From the NCBI GenBank assembly GCA_021414065.1, contig JAIOPE010000037.1, positions 25,960-89,959 on the forward strand: a DNA stretch of 64,000 bases. Reading direction: 5' to 3'. Position 1 is the first letter of the stretch; each line of letters opens with the position of its first letter. The notes beneath the pieces are model-generated. The model did not search any database, was not told the origin of the DNA, and saw nothing but the letters and a program-made list of their open reading frames with translations. Position numbers and translations under genes: made by a program. This document shows, one piece after another, positions 1 to 8,687 of the stretch. The stretch is from Planctomycetota bacterium. Lineage in GTDB: Bacteria > Planctomycetota > JAJSAM01 > JAJVHW01.

Positions 1-270
1 CCGGTCGCCGCGTTGCTCGACGCCGACCCTGAGGGCGCGCTTGCGTCGGAGACGCTACTCATGATCGGCTCCCTCGCTGCGAGACAGATCGGCGGCGAAG
101 TGTGGCGAGCGTGGGTCGATCGCATCGACGCGCTTCGCACGACGCAGGTCGCCGGTACGTGGCCGGCGGCGCGCAGCGGCCTGGCGGCGTCGCAGTTCAC
201 TTCGACGGCGCTCCGAACGCTGGCGCTCGAGTGGCGCCAGGGCTACGTGAGGGTGGCAAGGACGAAGTGA
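1..270 (+). CDS. C-terminal end of a prenyltransferase/squalene-oxidase-repeat-like protein (partial)
   Basis: The frame is open from base 1 and stops at 268-270, so only the last 89 residues are present and the true start lies left of the window. The tail contains a W-P-A-A-R-S-G block, then T-S-T-A-L-R-T-L-A-L-E, which resembles the last alpha-hairpin of prenyltransferase/squalene-oxidase (alpha-alpha toroid) repeats, where a glycine-rich turn is followed by a TALxxLxLE helix. Many planctomycete secreted proteins carry such repeats. Function cannot be read from this fragment. It converges on the minus-strand gene that ends at 278, seven bases away. Confidence 0.5.
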   Translation, partial: PVAALLDADPEGALASETLLMIGSLAARQIGGEVWRAWVDRIDALRTTQVAGTWPAARSGLAASQFTSTALRTLALEWRQGYVRVARTK

Positions 271-277
271 CGCAACC

Positions 278-2302
278 TCACTTCGCCGCGAGGCACCTCT
301 CGACCGCGACGCCGACGAGCGTCGTCCCGACCGTCGAGTCGGCGACGAACGCGATTTTCCCGTCCCTGCCGACGACGAACGTCAGCCCGGCGCCCAGCGC
401 GTCGATCTCCGCCGTCGTGGCGACGACAAATGGGAACGAGAGCCCGTAGTTCGCGCGGAGCTGACGCAGGACGTCCGGGAACTTCTCGGCGTCGCCCGCC
501 GGGAGTGGCGCGACGTCGCGCGGATCGGACGAGCCCTTCGGCGGCATCGGAAACGTGCGGTCCTTCACGTGCGCCGCCGCCGCGACGACGGTGAGCCCCG
601 CCGGGCCCCTGTCCCGCGCGAGCCGGTCGAGATCGAGGAGCATCTTCCGTTGCTCGTTCGAGCCCGGGTCGTAGCACTGCACGACGACGACGCGGCCCCG
701 CAGCGACGAGAGCGGCTTCGCCGACGACCCGATCCACGTCGTCGCGCCGAGCTCCGGAGCGGCCGAACCGATGCGCGCGCCCCGGGCTGCGTCGCGGCTC
801 ACCCACAAGCGCCACGCCTCGGGGTCGGCCGTCTCCGCCTCGCGCCACGCGACGAGCGCCCCGCCGGCGTTGCCCTGCGCCGCGCGGATCTCGCCGATCC
901 TCGACCACGCGACGCATCGCTCCGCCGGGTTCCCAGCCTGGGCGACCGCTTCGTACAGCGAGAGCGACCGGGCGACGTCGCCCGCGCGCAGCACCGCCGC
1001 CGGCAGTGCGGTGCGGAGCGACGCCGCCGACTCCGGGAACCGGGACGTCACGGCCTCGAGATATCGCACCTCGCCCGCGGCGTCGAACGCCCAATGCGCC
1101 TGCATCGCAGCGTTCACAAGGCCCCGGCGCAGATCGTCCGGACGCGCCGACGCGCCGACGTTCTCCCAGTCGCTCGCGGCGAACGCGCGGTACCAGGCGG
1201 CGCACGCGGCGTCCACGGCGGCCGCGACGGCGCGCGTCTCGTCGGGGTCGGGGTCGTTCGAGATGCGCCCGGCGAGTTCCGCAGCGACCGCGGCGTCCAT
1301 CGCACGCACGACGTCGGACCACGGCACGGGCGTGCCGGGGGCGGAGACGGAAGGCGACGCCGCAATCGACGCCGCGGCGGGCCGCGGTCCCGGCGGCTCG
1401 CTCGTCCGCTGCACGTGGATCTCCGTCGCGTGCGACTCCGTCGAGTCCTTGTCGGTGCGGCGGAGCACGATCGTCTCGCGGCCCGACACCGGGAGGCCGT
1501 CGGCGGCGGAGAACGTCCACTCGCCCTTGACGGTGTTCGTGTCGGCGTCGCCGACCGTCTGGTTGTCGCCGGTGAGCAGGTGCGCCGCGCCGGTCGTGCG
1601 GACGCGCACGATCTCGTCGTTCGCCGAGACGATCTCCGCGCGGCGGTTCACCCAGATGTACCCACCGAGCGCGGGCGTCGCGACCTCGCCGACGGCGCTC
1701 CACGAGCGCGACGGGCCCGAGAGCTTCGCGGGCAGCGGCGCCGGCCCCGCGAGCACGGACCACAGACGCATCGCCGCCGCGTTCGTCGCGTGCGAACGGA
1801 GCAGTTCGGCGTCTCCGGCTGCGAACCCGGGCCGCTCGACGGCGGCGCGGGCCGCCTGGTCCACGCCGTACAAGATCTTCGCCGAGCCGTCCGGGCGGAG
1901 CCGCAGGCCGACGTCCAGCCCGCCGAGCGCCGTCGCCGCCGCGACCTCGGATCGCCCGAGGCGCTGCGGGAACGGCGCCCCGGAAATGAACTCGATCCCC
2001 GCGACGTCGCCGTGGCCGAACGCGCCGGCGATCCGCCCGATGCGGAACCGCGCGTCGAAGTTCCCCGCCGTCGTTGGTGCGAGCACCTCGACCGACACGT
2101 CGAACTCGCAGTGAGCGTCGCGGTTCTCCTGCGGCGTGGACGAGTACTTCACCGCGGAGTGGTGGTCCATCGCCACCGTGAACGTCACCGGACGCCCGGG
2201 CGCCGGAACGACCGACACGTCACGCGCGGACGGCGGCCCGTCCTCGCCCGTCGCGACCGCGACGAGCGACAGCAGCGCGATCGCGGCGGTCCTTCGCCTC
2301 AC
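278..2302 (-). CDS. Secreted protein with degenerate TlpA/thioredoxin-like C-terminal domain
   Basis: A 674-residue protein with an N-terminal hydrophobic signal (after MRRRT), an unassigned beta-rich region to about residue 300, an alanine-rich helical TPR-like middle (about 310-500), and a C-terminal stretch resembling the TlpA/AhpC-TSA thioredoxin fold (about 510-674). Where the family has WCxxC, this protein reads VVVQCYDPGSNEQ, with one cysteine and no CxxC, so dithiol exchange is unlikely. The C-terminal pattern (FVVGRDGKIAFV, then V-x-x-C-LAAK) parallels the neighbour at 2299-3513, so the two look like paralogues. The GTG start at 2302 overlaps the upstream stop (GTGA), implying coupling. 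A role in binding or scaffolding is only a guess. Confidence 0.75.
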   Translation of the reverse strand: MRRRTAAIALLSLVAVATGEDGPPSARDVSVVPAPGRPVTFTVAMDHHSAVKYSSTPQENRDAHCEFDVSVEVLAPTTAGNFDARFRIGRIAGAFGHGDVAGIEFISGAPFPQRLGRSEVAAATALGGLDVGLRLRPDGSAKILYGVDQAARAAVERPGFAAGDAELLRSHATNAAAMRLWSVLAGPAPLPAKLSGPSRSWSAVGEVATPALGGYIWVNRRAEIVSANDEIVRVRTTGAAHLLTGDNQTVGDADTNTVKGEWTFSAADGLPVSGRETIVLRRTDKDSTESHATEIHVQRTSEPPGPRPAAASIAASPSVSAPGTPVPWSDVVRAMDAAVAAELAGRISNDPDPDETRAVAAAVDAACAAWYRAFAASDWENVGASARPDDLRRGLVNAAMQAHWAFDAAGEVRYLEAVTSRFPESAASLRTALPAAVLRAGDVARSLSLYEAVAQAGNPAERCVAWSRIGEIRAAQGNAGGALVAWREAETADPEAWRLWVSRDAARGARIGSAAPELGATTWIGSSAKPLSSLRGRVVVVQCYDPGSNEQRKMLLDLDRLARDRGPAGLTVVAAAAHVKDRTFPMPPKGSSDPRDVAPLPAGDAEKFPDVLRQLRANYGLSFPFVVATTAEIDALGAGLTFVVGRDGKIAFVADSTVGTTLVGVAVERCLAAK

Positions 2303-3513
2303 TTGGCCGCGAGGAGACGGTCCACGACGATCTTCAACATCGTCTCGTCGCCGCCGCCGACCTTCACGAACGCGACCTTGCCCTGGCGGTCGATCACGGC
2401 CATCGTCGGAATGCCCGAGACCTTGTAGGCCTTGAACTCCGCGTCGGTCGCCGTGACGAACGGATACGTGATCGCGAGGTTCGTCTTGAACTGCTTCAGG
2501 TGGTCCGGGAACTGGGCTTCGGTCAGGTTCGACACCTTCTCGCCGTCGGAGACCGGCTCCTTCGTGCCCGCCTTCGGCATGAAGCCGCTCGGGTAGAAGT
2601 GCGTCACGCCAAGCACGACGAGACCGTCCTTCTTCTTCGCCTCGAACATCTCATTGAGCGCCGGCATCACGCCGCGGCACGGCGGGCACCACGTCGCCCA
2701 GAAGTCCACGACGACGACGGAGCCCTTGTGCGCCGAGAGCGGCTTCGCCTCGCCGTCGAGCCACGTCTTCGAGTCGATCTCGGGGGCCGGGTTCCCGACG
2801 AGCGTGAGGCGCAGATCGGCGTAGGGCTTCAACTGGTTCACGGCGTCGCGCGGGTTCGCGCCGGCCGGCATGTCCGCGATCTGCTGCCAGAACGCCTTCG
2901 CGGCTGCGACGTCGCCCTCCGCGGCCTTCACGTCGCCGAGATTGAGGAGCCCGTCGCACTTGACGGCCGGGTCGGCGTCGGCGGCGTTCTTCTCCCAGAT
3001 CGCGACGGCCTTCGGAAGCTGGCCGGCCATCAGGTGCGCCATCGGCAGCATCCGGCCGCCGACGGACTTCGCGGCCGGAGAGTCGGGGAGCTTCGCGAGG
3101 AACGTCTCGCAGAGCTTCACGCCCGACGCGCCGTCGCCCTTGCCGAGCGCGTCGTTCATCAGCATCTGAAGTCCCGTGCCGAGCAGGTCCATCTCGGCCT
3201 TCGGGTCGATCTTCTCCCAGTCGGCCTTCGCGAACGCGGCCTTGAACTCCTGCTGCTTCGCCATGTACTCCGTCCGCGCGGTCTGCATCGCGGCCATGTC
3301 CTTCGCGGCGGCGGCGGCCTTCATCGTGTCCTGCAGGGCCTTCATGTCGTCCCACGCCTTGCGGACGGCGTCCTTCTCGACCGGTTTCGCCGGAGCGACG
3401 GGCGGAGCGACCGGCGCGTCGTTCGCGCCGGGGCCGGCGGGAACGTCCTGCGCGATTGCGAAGGTCGCGACGGCGAGCAAGGCGGCTGCAGTCAGGGCGA
3501 AGCGGTTCTTCAT
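2299..3513 (-). CDS. Secreted TlpA-family thiol-disulfide oxidoreductase with helical N-terminal region
   Basis: A 404-residue protein. The chosen ATG at 3513 follows an AGGAG about eight bases upstream and begins a classic signal peptide (KNRF, then an alanine-rich hydrophobic core ending in AIAQ). Residues about 30-230 are helical and TPR-like; residues about 240-404 form a TlpA/thioredoxin-like domain with the redox motif WCPPC near residue 275, the segment SGIPTMAVIDRQGKVAF (the family's cis-proline region) and a Lys-rich loop. It probably acts in the periplasm as a thiol reductase or sensor. It is the first gene of a two-gene operon with the CxxC-less paralogue downstream. A longer open frame reaches 3849 but reads through the divergent promoter and has no coding character. 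Confidence 0.85.
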   Translation of the reverse strand: MKNRFALTAAALLAVATFAIAQDVPAGPGANDAPVAPPVAPAKPVEKDAVRKAWDDMKALQDTMKAAAAAKDMAAMQTARTEYMAKQQEFKAAFAKADWEKIDPKAEMDLLGTGLQMLMNDALGKGDGASGVKLCETFLAKLPDSPAAKSVGGRMLPMAHLMAGQLPKAVAIWEKNAADADPAVKCDGLLNLGDVKAAEGDVAAAKAFWQQIADMPAGANPRDAVNQLKPYADLRLTLVGNPAPEIDSKTWLDGEAKPLSAHKGSVVVVDFWATWCPPCRGVMPALNEMFEAKKKDGLVVLGVTHFYPSGFMPKAGTKEPVSDGEKVSNLTEAQFPDHLKQFKTNLAITYPFVTATDAEFKAYKVSGIPTMAVIDRQGKVAFVKVGGGDETMLKIVVDRLLAAK

Positions 3514-3645
3514 GGGGAGGCTCCTCGATGGGCGGCGGTTCCGCAGTTTCGGTCCCGTTCGGACGTCCGAGGCTATCGCTGAGTTCCGTGCCGCGCGAAC
3601 GCACTCCGATGGAAGGCGAGACCAAAACGGATTCCGGATTCCCGA

Positions 3646-3686
3646 TTGACACGCACCGCGCTGTGTACTATCTGTATTAGTACACA
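3646..3686 (+). promoter_or_regulatory. Promoter and autoregulatory operator of the GntR/YtrA-type regulator
   Basis: A -35 box TTGACA (3646-3651) is followed after 17 bases by TATCTG (3669-3674). A perfect 9-bp inverted repeat, TGTGTACTA (3662-3670) and TAGTACACA (3678-3686) with a 7-base spacer, covers the -10 box and ends on the first base of the ATG at 3686. GntR proteins of the YtrA subfamily commonly bind such GTGTACTA-type palindromes in their own promoters. The expected transcription start falls within about five bases of the ATG and no Shine-Dalgarno is present, so the mRNA may be leaderless. The promoter is seen directly; repression is inferred. Confidence 0.75.
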
Positions 3687-4111
3687 TGGCGCAGTTCTCG
3701 TTCCGAGTCGACCCGTCGAGCGCAGAGCCGCTCTTCGCCCAGATCGTCTCCGGCGTGAAGCACGCGGTCGCGACGGGGCGCCTCGCGCCCGGTGATCGTC
3801 TGCCGTCGGTGCGGGAACTCGCGCGCGAGCTCGTCATCAATCCCAACACGATCGCGAAGGCCTACGAGGCACTCGAAGCAGAGGGCATCACACTCTCGCG
3901 GCACGGCGCGGGCACGTTCATCGCGGAGCGCCGCGCGGTGCTCTCGGGTGACGAGCAGCGGCGCCGCATCCGCGAGGCACTCACGGCGCTCCTGACCGAC
4001 GCCGTCCACCTCGGGCTGCGCGAGTCGGACGTCCGCCGTGAGTTCGACGCCGCGCTCCACCGCTTCCGGTTCGACACCGGCGGCGACGACACAGGGAAGA
4101 GGAAGGGATGA
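3686..4111 (+). CDS. GntR family transcriptional regulator, YtrA subfamily
   Basis: A 141-residue protein with an N-terminal winged helix-turn-helix (about residues 10-75; LPSVRELARELVINPNTIAKAYEALE is the GntR recognition region, given here only as a landmark). There is only a short helical tail and no FadR, UTRA or aminotransferase domain, which is the YtrA layout. Such proteins usually repress an adjacent ABC-transporter operon. The ATG overlaps a perfect palindromic operator. Its stop overlaps the ATPase start (ATGA), so regulator and transporter are translated together. The effector is unknown; related systems respond to cell-envelope antibiotics, which is family knowledge only. Confidence 0.9.
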   Translation: MAQFSFRVDPSSAEPLFAQIVSGVKHAVATGRLAPGDRLPSVRELARELVINPNTIAKAYEALEAEGITLSRHGAGTFIAERRAVLSGDEQRRRIREALTALLTDAVHLGLRESDVRREFDAALHRFRFDTGGDDTGKRKG

Positions 4112-5013
4112 GCGACGCACCGATCGTCTTCGACCGGCTCACGCGCTACTTCGGCTCGCGCTGCGTGCTCGACACGCTCTCGATCGAGGTGCCGCGAGGC
4201 TCCGTGTTTGCGCTGCTCGGCCGGAACGGCGCGGGCAAGACCACCGCGATCCGCTGTCTGCTAGGCCTCCTCGAGCCGACGCGCGGGTCCGCCCGCGTGC
4301 TCGGCCACGACGCCCGCCATCTGCCGCCGGACATCCGCGCCCGCATCGCCTACGTCGCCGAGGACCACCGGATGGTCCCGTCGATGCGGCTCGGCGCGAT
4401 CGTCGATCTCCAGGCCGCGTCGTTTCCGGCGTTCGATGCGCACGCGTGCCGCGGCCGCCTCAATCAACTCGGGCTCTCCGAGAAGGCGAAGCCGAAGAAC
4501 CTCTCGCGTGGACAGCGGGCCCAGGCGTCGCTTGCCCTCGCGCTCGCAACGACGCCGGAGGTCGTCGTGCTCGACGATCCCGCGCTCGGACTCGACGCCG
4601 TCGTGCGCCGCGAGTTCCTCGAAACCGTCATCGAGCTGATCCAGCACGAGGGCCGCACCGTGTTCCTCACGTCGCACCTGCTCGGAGACGTCGAACGCGT
4701 CGCCGACCACGTCGCGATCCTCGTGAACGGCGTGCTGCGCGTGGCCGCCCCGCTCGACGAAGTCCGCCGGCGCGTGGTGCGCCTCCACGGCTTCTTCCCG
4801 GGCGAGGCGCCCGAGTTCCCCGGCGGGATGCCGGGTGTGGTGCGGAGCGTGCGCCGCCGGAACGAGCTGCTCGTGACGGTCGCGAACGAGGCGACGGCGG
4901 CCGGAGAGCGCCTGCGCGCGATGGGCGCGACGCTCGTCGAGGAGGAGACGCTCGGGCTGGAGGACCTGTTCATCGACTACACGGGCGGCACCGCCCAGGG
5001 AGCGGGGGAATGA
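4108..5013 (+). CDS. ABC transporter ATP-binding protein (YtrB-like)
   Basis: A 301-residue single nucleotide-binding domain. Walker A is GRNGAGKTT at residues 38-46, the signature is LSRGQ near 132, Walker B is VVVLDDP near 153-159 (Asp in the place of the usual catalytic Glu), and the switch histidine lies in TSHLLGD. After residue about 220 there is a C-terminal extension as in drug- and bacitracin-type export ATPases. It overlaps the regulator (ATGA) and the permease (ATGA). DDP instead of DEP is typical of the YtrB group and may slow hydrolysis. Transport substrate is not evident. Confidence 0.9.
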   Translation: MSDAPIVFDRLTRYFGSRCVLDTLSIEVPRGSVFALLGRNGAGKTTAIRCLLGLLEPTRGSARVLGHDARHLPPDIRARIAYVAEDHRMVPSMRLGAIVDLQAASFPAFDAHACRGRLNQLGLSEKAKPKNLSRGQRAQASLALALATTPEVVVLDDPALGLDAVVRREFLETVIELIQHEGRTVFLTSHLLGDVERVADHVAILVNGVLRVAAPLDEVRRRVVRLHGFFPGEAPEFPGGMPGVVRSVRRRNELLVTVANEATAAGERLRAMGATLVEEETLGLEDLFIDYTGGTAQGAGE

Positions 5014-5639
5014 GGCATCTGTTGATGAAGGAGGCCGCGGACCTCGCGCCCGTCGGCCTGGTGGCGGCGGCCGCGGGGGCGCTCATCGCGGGTGGTGTCG
5101 CGCGGAACGACTCGTTCCCGACGCCCGGACTCACGCTCCTGTGCGTCGGACTCGGCGCGGCCGTCGGGGTCACGCAGGGCATCCTCGACCGCAGCCGCCG
5201 CGACGACCCGTTCCTGCTCCACCGCCCCGAGCCGGCGGAAGCGATCCATGCAATGCGCGGCGCCGCGGGGGCACTGTGGACGGCCGCCGTCGCCGCGCTC
5301 GCGATGTCGGTCGCGGCCATCGTGCCGCCGGGGTTCGCGCCGTACATCAACGCGAGCGTCTCCCCAGAGATCGCCCCGGACAGCATCCGCATCGACCCAG
5401 GGTTCACGGGCGCGCTGGTCGCCGTTGCGGGTGCGCTCGTCTTCCACGCCGTCGCGCGCCTCGCGCTCACTCCACGGGGGTGGATCGCGTCCGCGACGCT
5501 TCTCGTCGCGCTCCCGGTGATGGTCCTCTACCTACTCCTGAGCCACGAGTCGCAGTCGGCGCCCTGGCTCCTCTTCGCCGCGGTCTTCGCGATCGCCACA
5601 GCCCTCGCCGACCTGAACCTCGCCCGGAGGCCCGCATGA
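5010..5639 (+). CDS. Integral membrane protein, probable ABC permease subunit
   Basis: A 209-residue hydrophobic protein with about five or six membrane segments (near 15-30, 42-60, 85-110, 130-150, 160-178, 183-200). The ATG at 5010 overlaps the ATPase stop by four bases. No strong family motif is visible, but its position directly behind a YtrB-like ATPase and its size make it the likely membrane partner. A loop at about residues 105-130 would be extracytoplasmic. The family assignment rests mainly on context. Confidence 0.75.
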   Translation: MRHLLMKEAADLAPVGLVAAAAGALIAGGVARNDSFPTPGLTLLCVGLGAAVGVTQGILDRSRRDDPFLLHRPEPAEAIHAMRGAAGALWTAAVAALAMSVAAIVPPGFAPYINASVSPEIAPDSIRIDPGFTGALVAVAGALVFHAVARLALTPRGWIASATLLVALPVMVLYLLLSHESQSAPWLLFAAVFAIATALADLNLARRPA

Positions 5640-7204
5640 GCGCCGCACCGCGGACGACGTTGCTCCACCGCGTGCGGGCGGGACTCGTGCTCGTCGTGGC
5701 GCTGTTCGTCCTGCTCGAAACGCTGCGTTACTTCACTACGGCGATGTGGCGGCAGCAGTTCGAGGTGCTTCCGTCCGTCGGCGTGACGAAGGACGGCGCG
5801 CCGGTCTACTGGGCGTGGCGCATGTTCGACGAGGGCCCGCTCCGTGCGGGTTACGAGGGCAATCTGTACGACGGCTCCCGGCATCCGACGGAGTGGACGA
5901 CGACGGCGCCGACGGCCCTCCGCGAGTGCGTTGCGACGGCGTGGTTCGGACAGCCGCAGATGGAGGACTCACCGCTCTACCGGTCGGGTTCCTACGGGCC
6001 GCCGTGGATGCCGATCGGGCGCTGGTCCGCCTCTCGCCGCGAGATACTCAAGGCGCCGCAGACGTTGCCGCTTGCGAGTTCGATGCCCTACCAGGTCGGC
6101 GGCGTGCTCGGCGCGCACTGGCGCAGCGACGACGGCCGCATGGTACTCCGCGGACCGGACCGGAAGGTCATGGGCGGTTTCGGCCCGGACGGCTGGGTCG
6201 CGGGGCCGGACGGCGTCGGGGGCGAGCGGTTCATCCAGCCATTCAGTGTCGGCCTGCACTGGACCATGCCGAGCGGAGCCGCCGACGGCCGAACGACGAT
6301 GCTCGTCGTAGATTCGAAGCTCCGGGAGGCGTTCTTCGTCCGTTCGGTGATGTCCGAGGCCGGGAAGCCGCAGCCTGCGACGAAGCCCGACTGGATCTCG
6401 GTGTCCCGCCTGCCACTCGACGGCGACGGCCCGATCCGCCCGCTCAGCGCGTACGCAGCCGGGTCGAGTCCGTTCGCGGTGCTCGTCGGCGACGAGATCG
6501 TGACGTTCACGGTGGATGGCCGCGTACGCAGTCGCGCACCCGCCGAGCCCGACGCTGCACCGCTCGCCACGTTCGGCGGCGCATGGCCCGTCGCCCCACG
6601 CGGCCCGGACGCGATCGGGCCGATCGTCGTCGCAACCACGCCCGCGCCGGTCTCCGTGATCGGTGCCAGGATGCGTTTCCGCGTCTTCGACACCGACAAG
6701 CCGCCGGTCGTCACCGACGTGGACCTCTCCCCCGTCACGGGCGCCGAGCACGCGATGGCGTGGGGCCGCCGCCTGCTCGCGATCGTGCGTCCGCCGGTGC
6801 TCTCGGCCGCGTCCTTCGCGACCGCCGCGCCCGCCAACTACGAGGCGATGTTCTCGACGTGGCTCACCGACCCGCTCTACGCGGGGGGCAGCGAGACGCT
6901 CACGCTGGCGATCTGCCTGCTCCTCGGCGCCGCGTGCGCGGTCCGCGCACGTCGGCAGGCGCGGCTCCGCGTTCCCGCCGCAGGCGCCGTGCGCTTCTGG
7001 ACGGCGTCGGCCTTCCTGCTCGGGCCGGTCGGCCTCGTGTGGATGCGGATCGTCATCCCGAAGCAGGCGCTAATGCCGTGCGCATGCGGCGCGAGCCGCG
7101 CGGTGAGCGTCGAAACATGCAGCGCGTGCGCGGCGTCGTGGCCGACACCGAAGCCCACGGGGATCGAGGTCTTCGCGGCGCGAGCCGAGCGTCAGCCCGC
7201 GTGA
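5636..7204 (+). CDS. Membrane protein of unknown function with C-terminal zinc-ribbon-like cysteines, ABC operon member
   Basis: A 522-residue protein starting at an ATG that overlaps the permease stop (ATGA). One N-terminal membrane helix (about 12-32) is followed by a large region rich in beta-propeller-like segments (VLRGPDRKVMGGF, VDGRVRS and similar), then two helices (about 420-440 and 455-475) and a cytoplasmic tail with two Cys pairs (CACG and C-S-A-C) that could bind zinc. I do not recognise the family. Its place as the last gene of the GntR-ABC operon suggests a regulatory or accessory role for the transporter. It ends 13 bases before the convergent HEAT-VWA gene. Confidence 0.65.
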   Translation: MSAAPRTTLLHRVRAGLVLVVALFVLLETLRYFTTAMWRQQFEVLPSVGVTKDGAPVYWAWRMFDEGPLRAGYEGNLYDGSRHPTEWTTTAPTALRECVATAWFGQPQMEDSPLYRSGSYGPPWMPIGRWSASRREILKAPQTLPLASSMPYQVGGVLGAHWRSDDGRMVLRGPDRKVMGGFGPDGWVAGPDGVGGERFIQPFSVGLHWTMPSGAADGRTTMLVVDSKLREAFFVRSVMSEAGKPQPATKPDWISVSRLPLDGDGPIRPLSAYAAGSSPFAVLVGDEIVTFTVDGRVRSRAPAEPDAAPLATFGGAWPVAPRGPDAIGPIVVATTPAPVSVIGARMRFRVFDTDKPPVVTDVDLSPVTGAEHAMAWGRRLLAIVRPPVLSAASFATAAPANYEAMFSTWLTDPLYAGGSETLTLAICLLLGAACAVRARRQARLRVPAAGAVRFWTASAFLLGPVGLVWMRIVIPKQALMPCACGASRAVSVETCSACAASWPTPKPTGIEVFAARAERQPA

Positions 7205-7217
7205 CCGGAACGCGCCG

Positions 7218-8687
7218 TCACTTCAGAACGCAGCGGCCGCCCGCGTCCCTCGCCACGCCCTCCATGAAGCCGCGCTCCGTGGACTTCTGCGCGCCGAACC
7301 CGATCGTGTGGATCGCGACCTTGCGCGTGCGGTTGACCTGACGGATCGCGGCCTGCACGCGCGTCTTGTCCACCATGTCGCCCGCGCTCGGCGCGCCGTC
7401 GGAGAGCAGGTAGATGGTGTCCACGTCGTCCTCGGCGATCGCGTCGAGCACGCCGCCGAGCAGGTTGCCGCGCTCGCCGGGCGTCAGCTTGCAGAAGGAG
7501 TCGATGTCCTTCCGGGCCCGCGGCGTCAGCGCCGTCGGCTTGTCGAAGCAGCGCTTCGTCTCGAGCTGGAAGAGGAGCACGTTCGTCTTCGACGTGTCGG
7601 GCATCGCACCGATCGCCTGCTGGAGTTCCGCGCGAGCGATGTCCCAGCGCGTCTTCGGGCCGCCCTTCGTCGGCGGGTCCTTCATCGACCCGGAGAAGTC
7701 GATGACGTACGCGACCCGGTCGGATGCGATCTCGATGCCGTGATAGCTGACCGTGGCCTTCCCCGAGTCGCCCGCGGCTGCGAGTTCCTCGAGCTTGCCG
7801 TGCGGCGCTTTCCAGGTGGCCTTCGCCTGCTCCCACCACGACTTCCACAGGTCGGGGTCACGGCCGAAGTCCTTCGTGCTGAGTTGCTGCAGGGCCCGGT
7901 GCGCGGCGCCGGAGACGCGGCCGACGGGGTCTGCGACCAGCTTGACGAGCGCCTCCATCGACGGCGCCTCGCGCAGCCACGCGGCGTCGTCGACGGCCTG
8001 GGCGCGCACGCGCCAGCTCGCGTCGGCGGCGGCCTCGCCGATCGTCGTATTGGCTTCATCCCGCGCGACGAATCGCATCTCGAGCCGCGCCACGCAGCGC
8101 ACGCCGTCGGCGGCGTCGGTGAGCGCCTTCTTCACGATCTCGGCCGCGCCTTCGCCGCCGATACGTCCCGCGGCCTCGACCGCTGCGGCGCGCACGAACG
8201 GGTCGGTGTCGGCGGCGGCGTCCTTCGCGATCGCGAGGGCCGCAGCGCTGCCCTTGAACAGCCACAGCGCGTCGAGCGCCTCGGCCCGCACGGCCGCCGA
8301 CGCGTCCTTCCGCGCGAGCTGCCCGAGCGTCGCGAGAGCGTTCTCCTGCTTCGTCTTGCCGAGCGCCGCGGCGACGTTCCGTCGCGTCAGCTCGTCGCGC
8401 GACGTCGCGGCCTTCGCGACCACGTCCACCGAGGCCGCCTGCGTGATGCTCTCACACGACTCGACCGCCGCGTCGCGGACGTACGCATTCTTGTCCTCGA
8501 ACAGCTCGGCAAGAATCGCGGCCGCCTCGGGGGAGCCGTCCTTCGCCAGCGTGCGAGCGGCGTCGGAGCGCTTGAAGCTGTCGGCGTCCTTCGCCTGCTT
8601 CTTCAGCGCAGGGTCCACGGCGAACGCGATCGACGCAAGCGTGAGAGCAGCGGCGCACGCGCCGACGAGGGTGAGACTCCGCTTCAT
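7218..8687 (-). CDS. Secreted HEAT-repeat and von Willebrand factor A domain protein
   Basis: A 489-residue protein. Signal peptide (KRSLTLVG with an alanine-rich core), then an array of HEAT/PBS-like alpha repeats (about residues 25-270; recurring D-x-x-V-R-x-x-A-A-x-A), then a VWA domain (about 315-489) with a complete MIDAS: DFSGS near 325, a conserved Thr and LSDGAPSAGD later. Such proteins are common in planctomycetes and are thought to bind metal-dependent protein ligands outside the cytoplasm. The ATG overlaps the stop of the phosphorylase gene (ATGA), although no functional link is obvious. Its ligand is unknown. Confidence 0.85.
   Translation of the reverse strand: MKRSLTLVGACAAALTLASIAFAVDPALKKQAKDADSFKRSDAARTLAKDGSPEAAAILAELFEDKNAYVRDAAVESCESITQAASVDVVAKAATSRDELTRRNVAAALGKTKQENALATLGQLARKDASAAVRAEALDALWLFKGSAAALAIAKDAAADTDPFVRAAAVEAAGRIGGEGAAEIVKKALTDAADGVRCVARLEMRFVARDEANTTIGEAAADASWRVRAQAVDDAAWLREAPSMEALVKLVADPVGRVSGAAHRALQQLSTKDFGRDPDLWKSWWEQAKATWKAPHGKLEELAAAGDSGKATVSYHGIEIASDRVAYVIDFSGSMKDPPTKGGPKTRWDIARAELQQAIGAMPDTSKTNVLLFQLETKRCFDKPTALTPRARKDIDSFCKLTPGERGNLLGGVLDAIAEDDVDTIYLLSDGAPSAGDMVDKTRVQAAIRQVNRTRKVAIHTIGFGAQKSTERGFMEGVARDAGGRCVLK

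Noticed and set aside
3514-3849. An N-terminal extension of the TlpA-family gene
   Set aside because: It would run through the divergent regulator promoter and into its coding sequence; the ATG at 3513 has a ribosome site and a signal peptide.
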